64,000 bases of DNA from positions 42,526 through 106,525 of the forward strand of contig CAJULW010000026.1 in assembly GCA_910587515.1 (NCBI GenBank). Reading direction: 5' to 3'. Position numbers and translations under genes: made by a program. The DNA is from an uncultured Duncaniella sp. GTDB taxonomy: Bacteria; Bacteroidota; Bacteroidia; Bacteroidales; Muribaculaceae. The notes below the pieces were generated by a model. It searched no databases. It worked only from the letters and a program-made list of their open reading frames with translations, and was not told where the DNA came from. Below, piece after piece: positions 42,165 to 50,827 of the stretch (within the stretch, counting starts at the first letter, position 1; each line of letters opens with the position of its first letter).

Positions 42165-42197
42165 ATTCGGTGTGAGTAAGGATTTTTCGATTATTTA

Positions 42198-45100
42198 TCA
42201 GATCAATAAAAAGCGGTTGCTTATCATAGAGTGTAACTCTTGTGTAAGCTTGTCGGGGTTGACCGGTTTCGATACATAACTATTGAAGCCGCTCTCAAGG
42301 ATTTTGTCCTGGTCAGAGGCGTATGCGTAAGCTGTCACTGCTATTATAGGTACGTCTGGCGATAATATGCGTATCTGTTTTGTCGCTTCGTAGCCGTCTA
42401 TTCCAGGGAGGTTGATGTCCATGATGACAAGTGCCGGACGGAACTGGTCGTAAAGTTTTACGGCCTCGTTGCCGTCCCAGGCGTGTATAAGCTTATAATC
42501 GTTTTCGAGTATAGACTGGAACAGGAGATAGTTGCTTTCGTTGTCTTCGGCTATCAGGATGGTGAGTTCTTCACGTTTCATCTGCTCTTTAGTGACAATG
42601 ACGTTTTCCTCTACGCATGGATTGTCGTCTCCTTTGAGATATGGGATTGTGAACCAGAATTTTGTGCCTTTCCCCTTTCCGCGTGATTCGACTCCTATTT
42701 CGCCTCCGAGTTTTTCTACGATGCTTTTGCTGATCGAGAGGCCGAGTCCTGTTCCCTGTACAAAAGTGTCGAGTTTGACGAAGCGTTCGAACAGTTTGGG
42801 AATGTCATCGTCAGATATACCTATACCGGTATCTTTTACGAAGAAATAGATGCTGTTTTCCTGAATTTCATAGCCGAAAGATATGTTGCCTTTGGTTGTG
42901 AATTTGCAGGCGTTGGTGAGCAGGTTGATCAGAACCTGTGACAAACGTTTGGGTTCTGTTTCTATATGACATTGTGGCAGACCAAGGAGCAGGTTTAGTG
43001 CTACACCGGGTTGCAGTCGCATCTGTACGGTACTTTCGATGGTGCCTAAAAGTTCATTCAGGTTCGTTGAGTGATATGTGAAATCAAGCGTGTTTGATTC
43101 TACTTTGGCAAGATCGAGCACATCACTGATGAGTTGGAGAAGTAGTTGGTTGTTATCTTCGATAATGTTTATGAATTTCTGTCGTTTTGCCTGGTCGTGG
43201 GTTTTTGTCAGAAGTGTTGAAAATCCGACGATCGCATTGAGTGGAGTGCGTATCTCGTGGCTCATGTTTGCGAGGAAAGCTGATTTGAGCCTCTCGGATT
43301 CCTGTGCGCGGGCTCTCGCTGATATCAGCTGTTCTTCCTGAAGTTTTCGTTGGGTTATTATGAGCATGGAACCCAAGATGCCTGTCGGATGTCCGTGGCT
43401 GTCGCGTGAGTTCACACCTGCGTTGACTTCGATCCATTCGGTGTGTAGTGTCCCGCGTTTTTTCCAAAGGTAGCGGTATTCAAGTTTGGTGAATTGGAGT
43501 TTCCCGTTTATAAGGGCGTTGTATTTCTCGCGTATTTTCTGGAGGTCATCGGGATGTATGTGGGAAAAGTAGTCTTCCTCGTCGATAATGTTTATTATCT
43601 GCGGAGTGGTATTGTTTGCGTCGAATGAGTTATGGGTGAGCATACGTTGCATCTCGCAGGAGATTTTTCCGGATACAAGATCCCATCGCCACGGTATTAT
43701 GCGGGCGACGTTGAGAGTCAGATCGAGTTTGCGGGCGAATTCGCGCAGGTCATTTTCGGCTTTGCTCTTGTCGGTGACATCGATTGCGAAGACGTTTACA
43801 TTTGACATACGGTCGTTGTCACGGAGATCGGCCAGCGAGATTAAAAATTCGTAGTATTTGTCTGTTTGTTTGAAATAATAGTTGAATCTGACAGGCTTGC
43901 CTTTTCGCACGATACCTTCAACGATAGTTGAGATGTAGTCGCTATTGAACAGACTGTGTGGTGTGTCTGGAAGTCTGTTGTCTTGCAGGAGTTTTTGGAA
44001 AGCGGTGTTCCCGTTTCGGTATTTTATATCTTCGACTTTTCCTTTACGGTCGTAGATTACTGTTGCTTCAGTGTATGCGATGGGCATTGAGGCAATCAGT
44101 TGCTTGTGGGTATTGAGCAGGGTGAGACGCCTGCGTTGGAATATCATATAGCCTATTGCCAGACCGAGAAGTCCGAACATGCCGAGAAGAGATGAAATGA
44201 TAATGTAACGGTTGGCTTCCCAAAAAGATTTTGGCTTATCGACAAAGACTGTGTCTGCCGGACAGATCTTTTGGGGTAAGTGATATTCTATCAGACGCTT
44301 GTAGTTTATGATCGGAAAAGATTTTTTGGGATAGTAGAAAGGGACTTTACTCATATCATAGTCTGATACGAGAAGATCGACGGCGTCACGGATATTATCG
44401 TTGCATTCTTCAGGCGAAGGGAAACATCCTCCTATCACACCAAGTTTGAAGTATGCGCTTCGCATGGCGAATACTGGATGGCGGGTGTTTGTTAGCATAC
44501 GCGCATCGCCTGATATAAGGGCTGGAAAACCGTGGACGGTAGTGTCGGCGTAGAACCAGGTTGATATCAGAAGTCCGATGTTAAAGTCTGGATTGTCGAG
44601 ATAGGCGCGCATTTTCGCTCCGTTTTCCCGGTTGCCTTTGAGCCATTCATATTCGATTGACGGATATTTTTTCTGGAGGTATGCGTGGATATTGTTGCTC
44701 AGACCATGGCTGATGTAGAGTTCGTCTGAAAGAAAGACGAGTTTTTTCATGCCGGGAAACATGTCCTTCATCAAGTCGATGGTCTGTTCATAAAGATTAG
44801 GTTGATAAACAAGTGTGAAGTTGTATTTCTGCTGTAGTGGTTCGAGCGGGTACATATCCGCTTCGGAAAATTTGTATGGTGTATCGTTGTACGTATAATA
44901 AAAGTCTTCAGGTCCGTATTTGTCATTTTGGGCTATAAGTACCATTGGCAGTTTGCCCCAACGGCGTACGATCCAGTCTCGCATGGAGAATGAGAAGTTT
45001 CCGATCAGTATCACGTAGTCAGGTGGAGATGGCAGTTGATAACGCTCGAAAACACCGTTGGCCATTTCATCGTATTCTTTAGCGTTGTGTACAAGAGTGC

Positions 45101-45332
45101 CGTTAAGGTGGATGACATCCGTAGAGACGTCTTCCTCTTGTTCCGACAGATGTTGCATTATAGTGGTCACAATGTCCTGTGGCCAAGTAGCGCTTTCGTT
45201 GTAAGAATTGATGATGACCAGATTTTTGTTTTTCGCGTTGACCTCAGGTGTCGGGAATATTATACTGAGAGCGAGTATAAAAGCCAGTGCGTTGAAAAAT
45301 CGCTGTATGTCTCCTTTTATGGTATGATACAT
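42198..45332 (-). CDS. Membrane hybrid histidine kinase with ABC substrate-binding-like sensor
   Basis: About 1044 residues; ATG chosen two codons inside a TTG. Signal/anchor MYHTIKGDIQRFFNALAFILAL, then a periplasmic ABC_sub_bind-like domain (about 35-345; LVIINSYNESATWPQD, YVILIGNFSFSM, GLLISTWFYADTT). A membrane helix lies near 370-395. Two PAS domains follow, then HisKA with FLANMSHEIRTPLNAIVGFS, the ATPase domain (LTNACKFTTKG, VKDTGIGISDDDI, QGTGLGLSISKSI) and a C-terminal receiver (AEDNESNYLLFQSIL, LVIMDINLPGIDG). The sensor probably binds a small periplasmic ligand. It is transcribed in line with the exopolysaccharide genes upstream (80-base gap, no promoter recognised). Confidence 0.92.
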   Translation of the reverse strand: MYHTIKGDIQRFFNALAFILALSIIFPTPEVNAKNKNLVIINSYNESATWPQDIVTTIMQHLSEQEEDVSTDVIHLNGTLVHNAKEYDEMANGVFERYQLPSPPDYVILIGNFSFSMRDWIVRRWGKLPMVLIAQNDKYGPEDFYYTYNDTPYKFSEADMYPLEPLQQKYNFTLVYQPNLYEQTIDLMKDMFPGMKKLVFLSDELYISHGLSNNIHAYLQKKYPSIEYEWLKGNRENGAKMRAYLDNPDFNIGLLISTWFYADTTVHGFPALISGDARMLTNTRHPVFAMRSAYFKLGVIGGCFPSPEECNDNIRDAVDLLVSDYDMSKVPFYYPKKSFPIINYKRLIEYHLPQKICPADTVFVDKPKSFWEANRYIIISSLLGMFGLLGLAIGYMIFQRRRLTLLNTHKQLIASMPIAYTEATVIYDRKGKVEDIKYRNGNTAFQKLLQDNRLPDTPHSLFNSDYISTIVEGIVRKGKPVRFNYYFKQTDKYYEFLISLADLRDNDRMSNVNVFAIDVTDKSKAENDLREFARKLDLTLNVARIIPWRWDLVSGKISCEMQRMLTHNSFDANNTTPQIINIIDEEDYFSHIHPDDLQKIREKYNALINGKLQFTKLEYRYLWKKRGTLHTEWIEVNAGVNSRDSHGHPTGILGSMLIITQRKLQEEQLISARARAQESERLKSAFLANMSHEIRTPLNAIVGFSTLLTKTHDQAKRQKFINIIEDNNQLLLQLISDVLDLAKVESNTLDFTYHSTNLNELLGTIESTVQMRLQPGVALNLLLGLPQCHIETEPKRLSQVLINLLTNACKFTTKGNISFGYEIQENSIYFFVKDTGIGISDDDIPKLFERFVKLDTFVQGTGLGLSISKSIVEKLGGEIGVESRGKGKGTKFWFTIPYLKGDDNPCVEENVIVTKEQMKREELTILIAEDNESNYLLFQSILENDYKLIHAWDGNEAVKLYDQFRPALVIMDINLPGIDGYEATKQIRILSPDVPIIAVTAYAYASDQDKILESGFNSYVSKPVNPDKLTQELHSMISNRFLLI

Positions 45333-45412
45333 GAACAAGAAGGCTAATGGTTAAATAGAGAAACGGATAAGAATTGATGATGTATGTTGTTAATCTATTG
45401 TATATTAGTGTG

Positions 45413-46711
45413 CTAAATGGGGGGGGTAATTGGCTTCATTGACTTTTGGGCTATCCGTGGACTGACAAGACTGACTGTCACCGGATCTTTGCCGGCTATT
45501 ATGTCCATAGGTAGGGTGCTGAAGCAACTGTGAGGAGTACAGTTGACTACTGCGTCGAATGGAGCTAATTCGAGGAGAGTGTCTATATCAGATATAACGG
45601 ACAAACCTCCATATTCGCGCATTACATCGTCAGTATTTATTATCGGATCAAAAATTGTTATAGACGGGCATGTCTGTTTTATCTTGAGATAGACATCGTG
45701 GCACTTTGTGTTGCGGGTGTCGGGGCAGTCTGCCTTGAATGCGAATCCGAGTATCAGGATTTTGGCGTCAAGTAGATCTATCTCTTTGTCTTTTAGTGCC
45801 CTGACTGTTCTCTCAGCAAGGTATGAGGCCATGTTTTCATTTGTGGCGCGGGCGGTTTTCATGAGTTTTGGATCCTGACCGAGCGTTTGGGCTTTGTTTA
45901 TAAGATAATATGGATCGACCCCTATGCAGTGGCCACCGACGAGTCCCGGACGATAGGGGACGAAATTCCATTTAGTTGAGGCGGCATCAATGACTTCGTT
46001 GGTGTCTATTCCCATTTCATTGAATAGTTTGGTTATTTCATTGATAAACGCTATATTGACATCGCGCTGGGTGTTTTCTATGATTTTTGCGGCTTCGGCT
46101 ACGCGGATGGATGGAGCTCGGTATGTGCCGTTTTCAAGTACGGAGCCATAGAGGCGTTCGAGGCTTGTGGTTACATCCGGGGTCGAGCCGGCCACGATTT
46201 TTTGTATCTTTCTTATGGAATGTGTCTTGTCGCCTGGGTTTACGCGCTCGGGTGAGTAACCTACGAAGAAGCCGGTGTTAAACTTCAGCCCGGAGCTTTG
46301 TTCCAATACGCGGACACAGATTTCTTCTGTCGTACCCGGGCATACAGTACTTTCATATATAACAGTGGCACCATGCTTCATTACTGAGCCGACTGTTTCT
46401 GTCATATTTATCAATGGTGCGAGGTCGGGTTCGTTGTCCGCGTTGACAGGTGTGGGAGCGGTTAGGATGAATATGTCACATTTTGAAAGTTCATGTGGAT
46501 TGGAGGTACATTTCAGGCCTTTGTCGAGAGCCGAAAGCAGCTCACCGGTATCGGTTTCGAGGTTGCGGTCGATACCATTGTTTATTTCATTGATTCTGTC
46601 GGTATTGTTGTCGAAGCCTGTTACGCGATATTTTGATGCGAACATGCAGGCTAAAGGCAGGCCTACGTATCCGAGGCCGATGATAGCTATGTTTATATCT
46701 TGTTCCGGCAT
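45413..46711 (-). CDS. UDP-N-acetylhexosamine 6-dehydrogenase (TviB/WbpA-like)
   Basis: 432 residues. NAD-dependent oxidation of a UDP-HexNAc to the uronic acid. The Rossmann motif is IGLGYVGLPLA (residues 11-21), and ILTAPTPVN and YESTVCPGTTEE follow. The dimerisation helix region is AEAAKIIENTQRDVNIAFINE, and the catalytic Cys lies in GLVGGHCIGVDPYYL (Cys 262). It resembles TviB-type enzymes making UDP-GalNAcA or UDP-GlcNAcA more than UDP-glucose dehydrogenase, but the substrate cannot be fixed from sequence. It lies 38 bases after the glycosyltransferase and would supply its acidic sugar. The last codons lie in a run of eight C (coding strand). Confidence 0.9.
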   Translation of the reverse strand: MPEQDINIAIIGLGYVGLPLACMFASKYRVTGFDNNTDRINEINNGIDRNLETDTGELLSALDKGLKCTSNPHELSKCDIFILTAPTPVNADNEPDLAPLINMTETVGSVMKHGATVIYESTVCPGTTEEICVRVLEQSSGLKFNTGFFVGYSPERVNPGDKTHSIRKIQKIVAGSTPDVTTSLERLYGSVLENGTYRAPSIRVAEAAKIIENTQRDVNIAFINEITKLFNEMGIDTNEVIDAASTKWNFVPYRPGLVGGHCIGVDPYYLINKAQTLGQDPKLMKTARATNENMASYLAERTVRALKDKEIDLLDAKILILGFAFKADCPDTRNTKCHDVYLKIKQTCPSITIFDPIINTDDVMREYGGLSVISDIDTLLELAPFDAVVNCTPHSCFSTLPMDIIAGKDPVTVSLVSPRIAQKSMKPITPPI

Positions 46712-46749
46712 TTGGGTTCTGAGTTTGGTGTATTGTTATGCTTTGGCTG

Positions 46750-48075
46750 TCATAGGCCTTCGGCCTGGGCTATAGATGATGTCTTTCGCGGATTCCAATT
46801 GTCGTGGTAGGATGAATAGAGAAATAGTTCCAAGGTGTGTCCGATTAGTCTGGCGAGACGGAGAAAATATCCCATATAAAATGTATGGAAGATCAACAGT
46901 GCGAAGAGCCTGCGTTCGCTTGACGCTCGTTCGGAAACACATTGCATCACTCCGAATGATATAATGGAGAATGCCAGACGTATGATCCATCCTATTATCA
47001 TTATATCGAGCAATCGGTCTGTGGCCGCAAAGATGAGGGTGATTATGTAAAAGACCCATACGTAATTGAATATGAAATCAAAGAGAATGCAGTCGAGGTT
47101 TGAAATCATGTTCGAGAAAGAGAAGTTTTTGTCGGACCAAAATATGTCGCGGTGTTTTCGTATGCGGAATCGGACAAGCGATTTGCTCCAACGGAGTCTT
47201 TGTTTGAATAGGGCGGACCATTTTACTGGTACGTTTGTCATGCAGATGGCATCCATTGCGAAACGTACTTTATAGCCTGCTTTACGTATTTTCTGCGTTA
47301 TGTCTCCGTCAAGTCCGGGACCGATGTCCCAGCCACCGATTTCGCGCAGGGTCTGAGTCTCGAATGCTCCGAACGCTCCTGAGATGATATGATAAATACC
47401 GAGCATGTCTGTTGCCATTCGCCCTATCTGGATCGAACGCAGATATTCGAGAGCCTGCATGGAGGCACACATTGAATCGTATGTGTTGCGCACTTTGATG
47501 CATCCACCTACTCCACGCACGTATCGGTCGAGATAAAAGGGTATCAGGATGCGTTCGATCGCGTCGCGGTCGAGCGATGAGTCCGCATCGATATGTACGA
47601 TGTATTTTCCGTTGGCGTGCATCAGTCCGTAGTTGGCAGCGGAGGCTTTGCCTCCGCGTTCGGCCATCCGGTAGAATTGGTCGATTTTTCCCAGGCGCAG
47701 AAGATCGCGACAGATGCTCGGTGTGGCGTCGTCGGAACCGTCGTCGATGATTATTATCTCAAAATTGTTGTAGGTTTGCTCGTGAAGTGATTTTAAGAGA
47801 TTGTATATGTGTTTTCCCTCATTTTTGCCTGGAATGAGGATTGAGACGAGCGGTTTTTCGATAAAGAGCATACGTCTGGCTATCGCTTCGTTCCGGGACC
47901 GGCTTTTCCATGTGAGTCCGCGTCGAGCCGCGGCTATTACGTCCAAAAGATAGTAGCGTGGAAATTCTACAAATATAAGGAACCAAAAGGTCGTGACGAG
48001 ATAGCTCCACGATATGTTTGCCGTGAAGCATGCCGCGACACCGTCAATGAGTCCGAATATGTAGTCTTTTATCAA
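46750..48075 (-). CDS. Processive family 2 glycosyltransferase, exopolysaccharide synthase
   Basis: 441 residues. A TTG start is used because no ATG precedes the first membrane helix (about 24-46); the exact start is uncertain. The catalytic domain has the full processive set: IPGKNEGKHI, IIIIDDGSDD (Asp 111/112), HIDADSS (Asp 163/165), GLDGDITQKI (general base region, about 254-258) and QRLRW (292-296). QxxRW is the hallmark of cellulose-, hyaluronan- and Alg8-type synthases, which polymerise and translocate the chain together. Three to four membrane helices follow (about 315-410). It lies in an operon with an adaptor and an outer-membrane factor, as expected for an export-coupled synthase. 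The polymer is unknown; a uronic acid component is inferred from the neighbouring dehydrogenase. Confidence 0.9.
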   Translation of the reverse strand: MIKDYIFGLIDGVAACFTANISWSYLVTTFWFLIFVEFPRYYLLDVIAAARRGLTWKSRSRNEAIARRMLFIEKPLVSILIPGKNEGKHIYNLLKSLHEQTYNNFEIIIIDDGSDDATPSICRDLLRLGKIDQFYRMAERGGKASAANYGLMHANGKYIVHIDADSSLDRDAIERILIPFYLDRYVRGVGGCIKVRNTYDSMCASMQALEYLRSIQIGRMATDMLGIYHIISGAFGAFETQTLREIGGWDIGPGLDGDITQKIRKAGYKVRFAMDAICMTNVPVKWSALFKQRLRWSKSLVRFRIRKHRDIFWSDKNFSFSNMISNLDCILFDFIFNYVWVFYIITLIFAATDRLLDIMIIGWIIRLAFSIISFGVMQCVSERASSERRLFALLIFHTFYMGYFLRLARLIGHTLELFLYSSYHDNWNPRKTSSIAQAEGL

Positions 48076-48124
48076 AGTATAATGGGTTTTGGATGATTGT
48101 TGGGAGTTGGTTTGAACTGAAATG

Positions 48125-49549
48125 TTATTGCCGGTCTTCTTCGATGCGTTTTATGAATTGTTCGACGTTGTCGCCAGGATGGTAGAGGTAGGTTTCGATC
48201 AGTTCGTGTTGGAAGCCTTTGGATATTTCCTGATAGTCATGGAGTTGGGCTTTGATCTCATATTCCATTTCACTCATGGCTTTGGCTACTTCGCCTTCAT
48301 AGACTCGTCGCAAGAAGTACAGGTTGTTGCCCCAAGTGGCTTGTTTGTAGTTTATGAAACGTCGCATGGAGGAAACTACGGGAGGCATTGCGTCATTGGC
48401 GGTAATGTTGTCAATCGCAGGGTCGAATACATAAAACCGACTTACGATCAATACGTAGTCGTGATCCGGATTGGGCTGTGAGTGTATTCGCAGATAGTCC
48501 ATGAAATCGCGCATCGATGAGTAGCCGTAGAAGCCGACATGGCTTAGAGTATGGGTTATGTCGTTGTTGGCGAACGCTTTGATCCCTTCCGGTGTAAATT
48601 CGAATTCCTCCACATCGACAGGCAGAAGTTGTTCCGGTCGCCAGATGCGTTGGTCTTCTGTACAGAGCACACGCATGTCCGGATACATAAAAGTGTTTTC
48701 ACATTGTCGGCAAGTATAGACCGATGACGGCTTGTCGTAGTCGACACCTATGTGGCGGAGGGTATGTTTGCATTTCGGGCAGCGGAGTTCGCTGTCCCAT
48801 TCGTATGTGGATTCGGGCGATACGTTTGCACAGCGGAAGTGGTGGATGACTGGTTCTTCGATGATTTGGGAGCTTCCGCATTTCGGACAGCTCTCAAAGA
48901 ACAGCAGATGTGAGTTGTTGCAGTTTGGGCATACGTGCATCCGCTCGATGAATCGTGTCCGACGGATGTATCCGAGTTTAAGAAGCTGGTTGTGGAAATA
49001 TTCGCGTTCCTGAGACTGTACGGATTGATGTCCTGGCAGCCAGAGCGTATGGTAATATAGCGACATGTATCCGTCGCTCAGTCCAGGCGCCGGTGTTGAC
49101 GAGAATGTGTAACGTCCGCGAGATATGGCATAGCGGCATAGCCTGACGACTTCTTCGGCATGTGTCGCCACTGGTTCTGTCCCGAGCAGAAAGTTGAGCC
49201 GCCGCAGGTTGGCGTATATGTCTTCGATGGTACGTGCCATCACGGTGTCGTCGGGTGTGGAGGCATAACCGTCGACTATGGCTTCGAGAGTTCCGAGCCA
49301 TCCGGTCAGACGCCTGGTGACGAAACACGGCTTGAAACGGCATTTTTCGCTGTTCAGTGGCGAGGCGAGACGGATTGCGAGTTTGTTGCGGTCCATAACG
49401 CTGTCGATCACATTGATGAAAATTGCGTCGAAATCCTCGAATGACAGCTCGGGTGTATGGTCGACATCGACCACATCTCTTATGACAAGGATGCGTCGGT
49501 GAGATGAGTTGTTGATTATATGGTATCTTGATTCGTTGTTGGCGGTCAT
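48125..49549 (-). CDS. TackOD1-like double zinc-ribbon protein of the exopolysaccharide operon
   Basis: 474 residues, cytosolic. Residues about 18-80 (RILVIRDVVDVD, FDAIFINVID, FKPCFVTRR) resemble a receiver domain without a clear phospho-Asp. Residues about 165-300 carry paired metal sites: CPNC (207/210), CPKC (221/224), HHFRC (236-240), CPKC (257/260) and CRQC (280/283). This layout fits the thaumarchaeal output domain TackOD1, a predicted signalling output module also seen beside bacterial glycosyltransferases. The C-terminal 170 residues (YVLIVSRFYVFDPA, FLRRVYEGEVAKAMSEMEYE) match nothing I recognise. Encoded between adaptor and synthase with a nine-base gap on the adaptor side, so it may control the synthase. 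Function is inferred. Confidence 0.75.
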   Translation of the reverse strand: MTANNESRYHIINNSSHRRILVIRDVVDVDHTPELSFEDFDAIFINVIDSVMDRNKLAIRLASPLNSEKCRFKPCFVTRRLTGWLGTLEAIVDGYASTPDDTVMARTIEDIYANLRRLNFLLGTEPVATHAEEVVRLCRYAISRGRYTFSSTPAPGLSDGYMSLYYHTLWLPGHQSVQSQEREYFHNQLLKLGYIRRTRFIERMHVCPNCNNSHLLFFESCPKCGSSQIIEEPVIHHFRCANVSPESTYEWDSELRCPKCKHTLRHIGVDYDKPSSVYTCRQCENTFMYPDMRVLCTEDQRIWRPEQLLPVDVEEFEFTPEGIKAFANNDITHTLSHVGFYGYSSMRDFMDYLRIHSQPNPDHDYVLIVSRFYVFDPAIDNITANDAMPPVVSSMRRFINYKQATWGNNLYFLRRVYEGEVAKAMSEMEYEIKAQLHDYQEISKGFQHELIETYLYHPGDNVEQFIKRIEEDRQ

Positions 49550-49558
49550 GTCTGCTCA

Positions 49559-50827
49559 TCAATTGTTGAGGGAGTTTGTGTCGGGACTTATCGTGTCGTT
49601 GGCGTTGATAAGAGAGTCGGCATGACGCAGGAAGTCATTGAGCGGTACGAGTCTGTGTTCGATTCTGTCCGTGAGGGTGTCCGGAATGACCGTGCTTACG
49701 CCTGAACCGGAAGTGAACCATAGATAATCGGGTTTTGACGGGGATTCACGCCATTTATGGTAATTGCGTATGCGGACAGTGACCGGAAGGCCGGACGCAA
49801 CGCTCCAGAATGGCACTGTCTGACCCGGGTCGAGATGAAGTAGGGCTATTATGGCGGTGTTTTTCTTGGAGAAGTAGCTTCGCAGATGTTCGGGGATTAG
49901 GTCGGTGTGCATTCCAAGGATGGTTACAGAGGCCGTGTATTCGACATCGTCGTTGACTATAACAGTGGCACGTGAGTTGTTGGTCACATAGCGCATTTTA
50001 TCGATGGGGACGTAGGCCACGATCTGAAGGTTGTTTGCGTCGAGGTTTAGGTGCTGTTTGGTCATGATTTCTTCTTTTTCGAAGAATATCATGTGGTCGG
50101 GTGCGAATACGCGTGTAATGATGGATGAATCGCTTGCGAGGCGATAGCTGACCGCGTGTCTCATATCGGTTGCGTTGCGATTGTCATAGAGTTGCTCGCG
50201 CAATTCTCCGTGTTCTTTGGGCTGTACGGTAGAAAAGGGTGTATTGGTTTCTCGCTTCATACGGTCGAGTACTCCAAGTTCGTGTCTTGATGCCTTCAGT
50301 CGAGCTATCGCTTCGCTTAGGGCACGTTGAAGGTCGAGCTTATGGGAGTTTTGGCTGAGTCCGAAGGCGATATTGTGATCTTCGAGTGCGATTTGTTTCT
50401 GCAGCTCGGATATAGTCACTTTGAGTACGGATATCTGTGCCGCTATATTTTCATATTGGATTGCGTAGCCACGGTTATGGACGAGTATGCCCGGCTCTTC
50501 ATTTGGGTTGGCCTGCTGTACGAGCAAATCGAGCATATAATAGGAATATAGAGTGTCACCAGGCACAACGATATCTCCAGTGTTTACATAGACACTGTCA
50601 AGATAGATGTCAAATGGGGTGCGTACTTTGTTGGCGTCGACATGGATGTATCCGTCAAGTTCGGTGTAAAATATATGATGGGCTATGTAGAGTCCGATTG
50701 AGCCAAGGATGACAACGAGTATGCACGCTGAGATGATCTGCTGACGGTTCACCTTGCGTTTGCGTTGTTTGATGATGGCTTCGATATTCTCTTTTTCCTC
50801 GAATGAACGATATGTGAAATTTTTCAT
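49559..50827 (-). CDS. HlyD-family periplasmic adaptor of the exopolysaccharide exporter
   Basis: 422 residues. A short cytosolic basic N-terminus (about 30 residues, RKRKVNRQQ) precedes one membrane helix (ISACILVVILGSIGLYIAHHIFY). The next segment (GYIHVDANKVRTPFDIYLDSVYVNTGDIVVPGD) is a biotinyl-lipoyl-like hairpin half; a coiled coil of about 110 residues (about 125-220) and a second lipoyl/beta-barrel part (LQIVAYVPIDKMRYVTNNSRATV) follow. It would bridge inner-membrane synthase and outer-membrane channel, like Alg44 in alginate export. Unlike Alg44 it has no PilZ domain, so no c-di-GMP binding is apparent. It overlaps the TolC-like gene by four bases (ATGA). Confidence 0.87.
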   Translation of the reverse strand: MKNFTYRSFEEKENIEAIIKQRKRKVNRQQIISACILVVILGSIGLYIAHHIFYTELDGYIHVDANKVRTPFDIYLDSVYVNTGDIVVPGDTLYSYYMLDLLVQQANPNEEPGILVHNRGYAIQYENIAAQISVLKVTISELQKQIALEDHNIAFGLSQNSHKLDLQRALSEAIARLKASRHELGVLDRMKRETNTPFSTVQPKEHGELREQLYDNRNATDMRHAVSYRLASDSSIITRVFAPDHMIFFEKEEIMTKQHLNLDANNLQIVAYVPIDKMRYVTNNSRATVIVNDDVEYTASVTILGMHTDLIPEHLRSYFSKKNTAIIALLHLDPGQTVPFWSVASGLPVTVRIRNYHKWRESPSKPDYLWFTSGSGVSTVIPDTLTDRIEHRLVPLNDFLRHADSLINANDTISPDTNSLNN

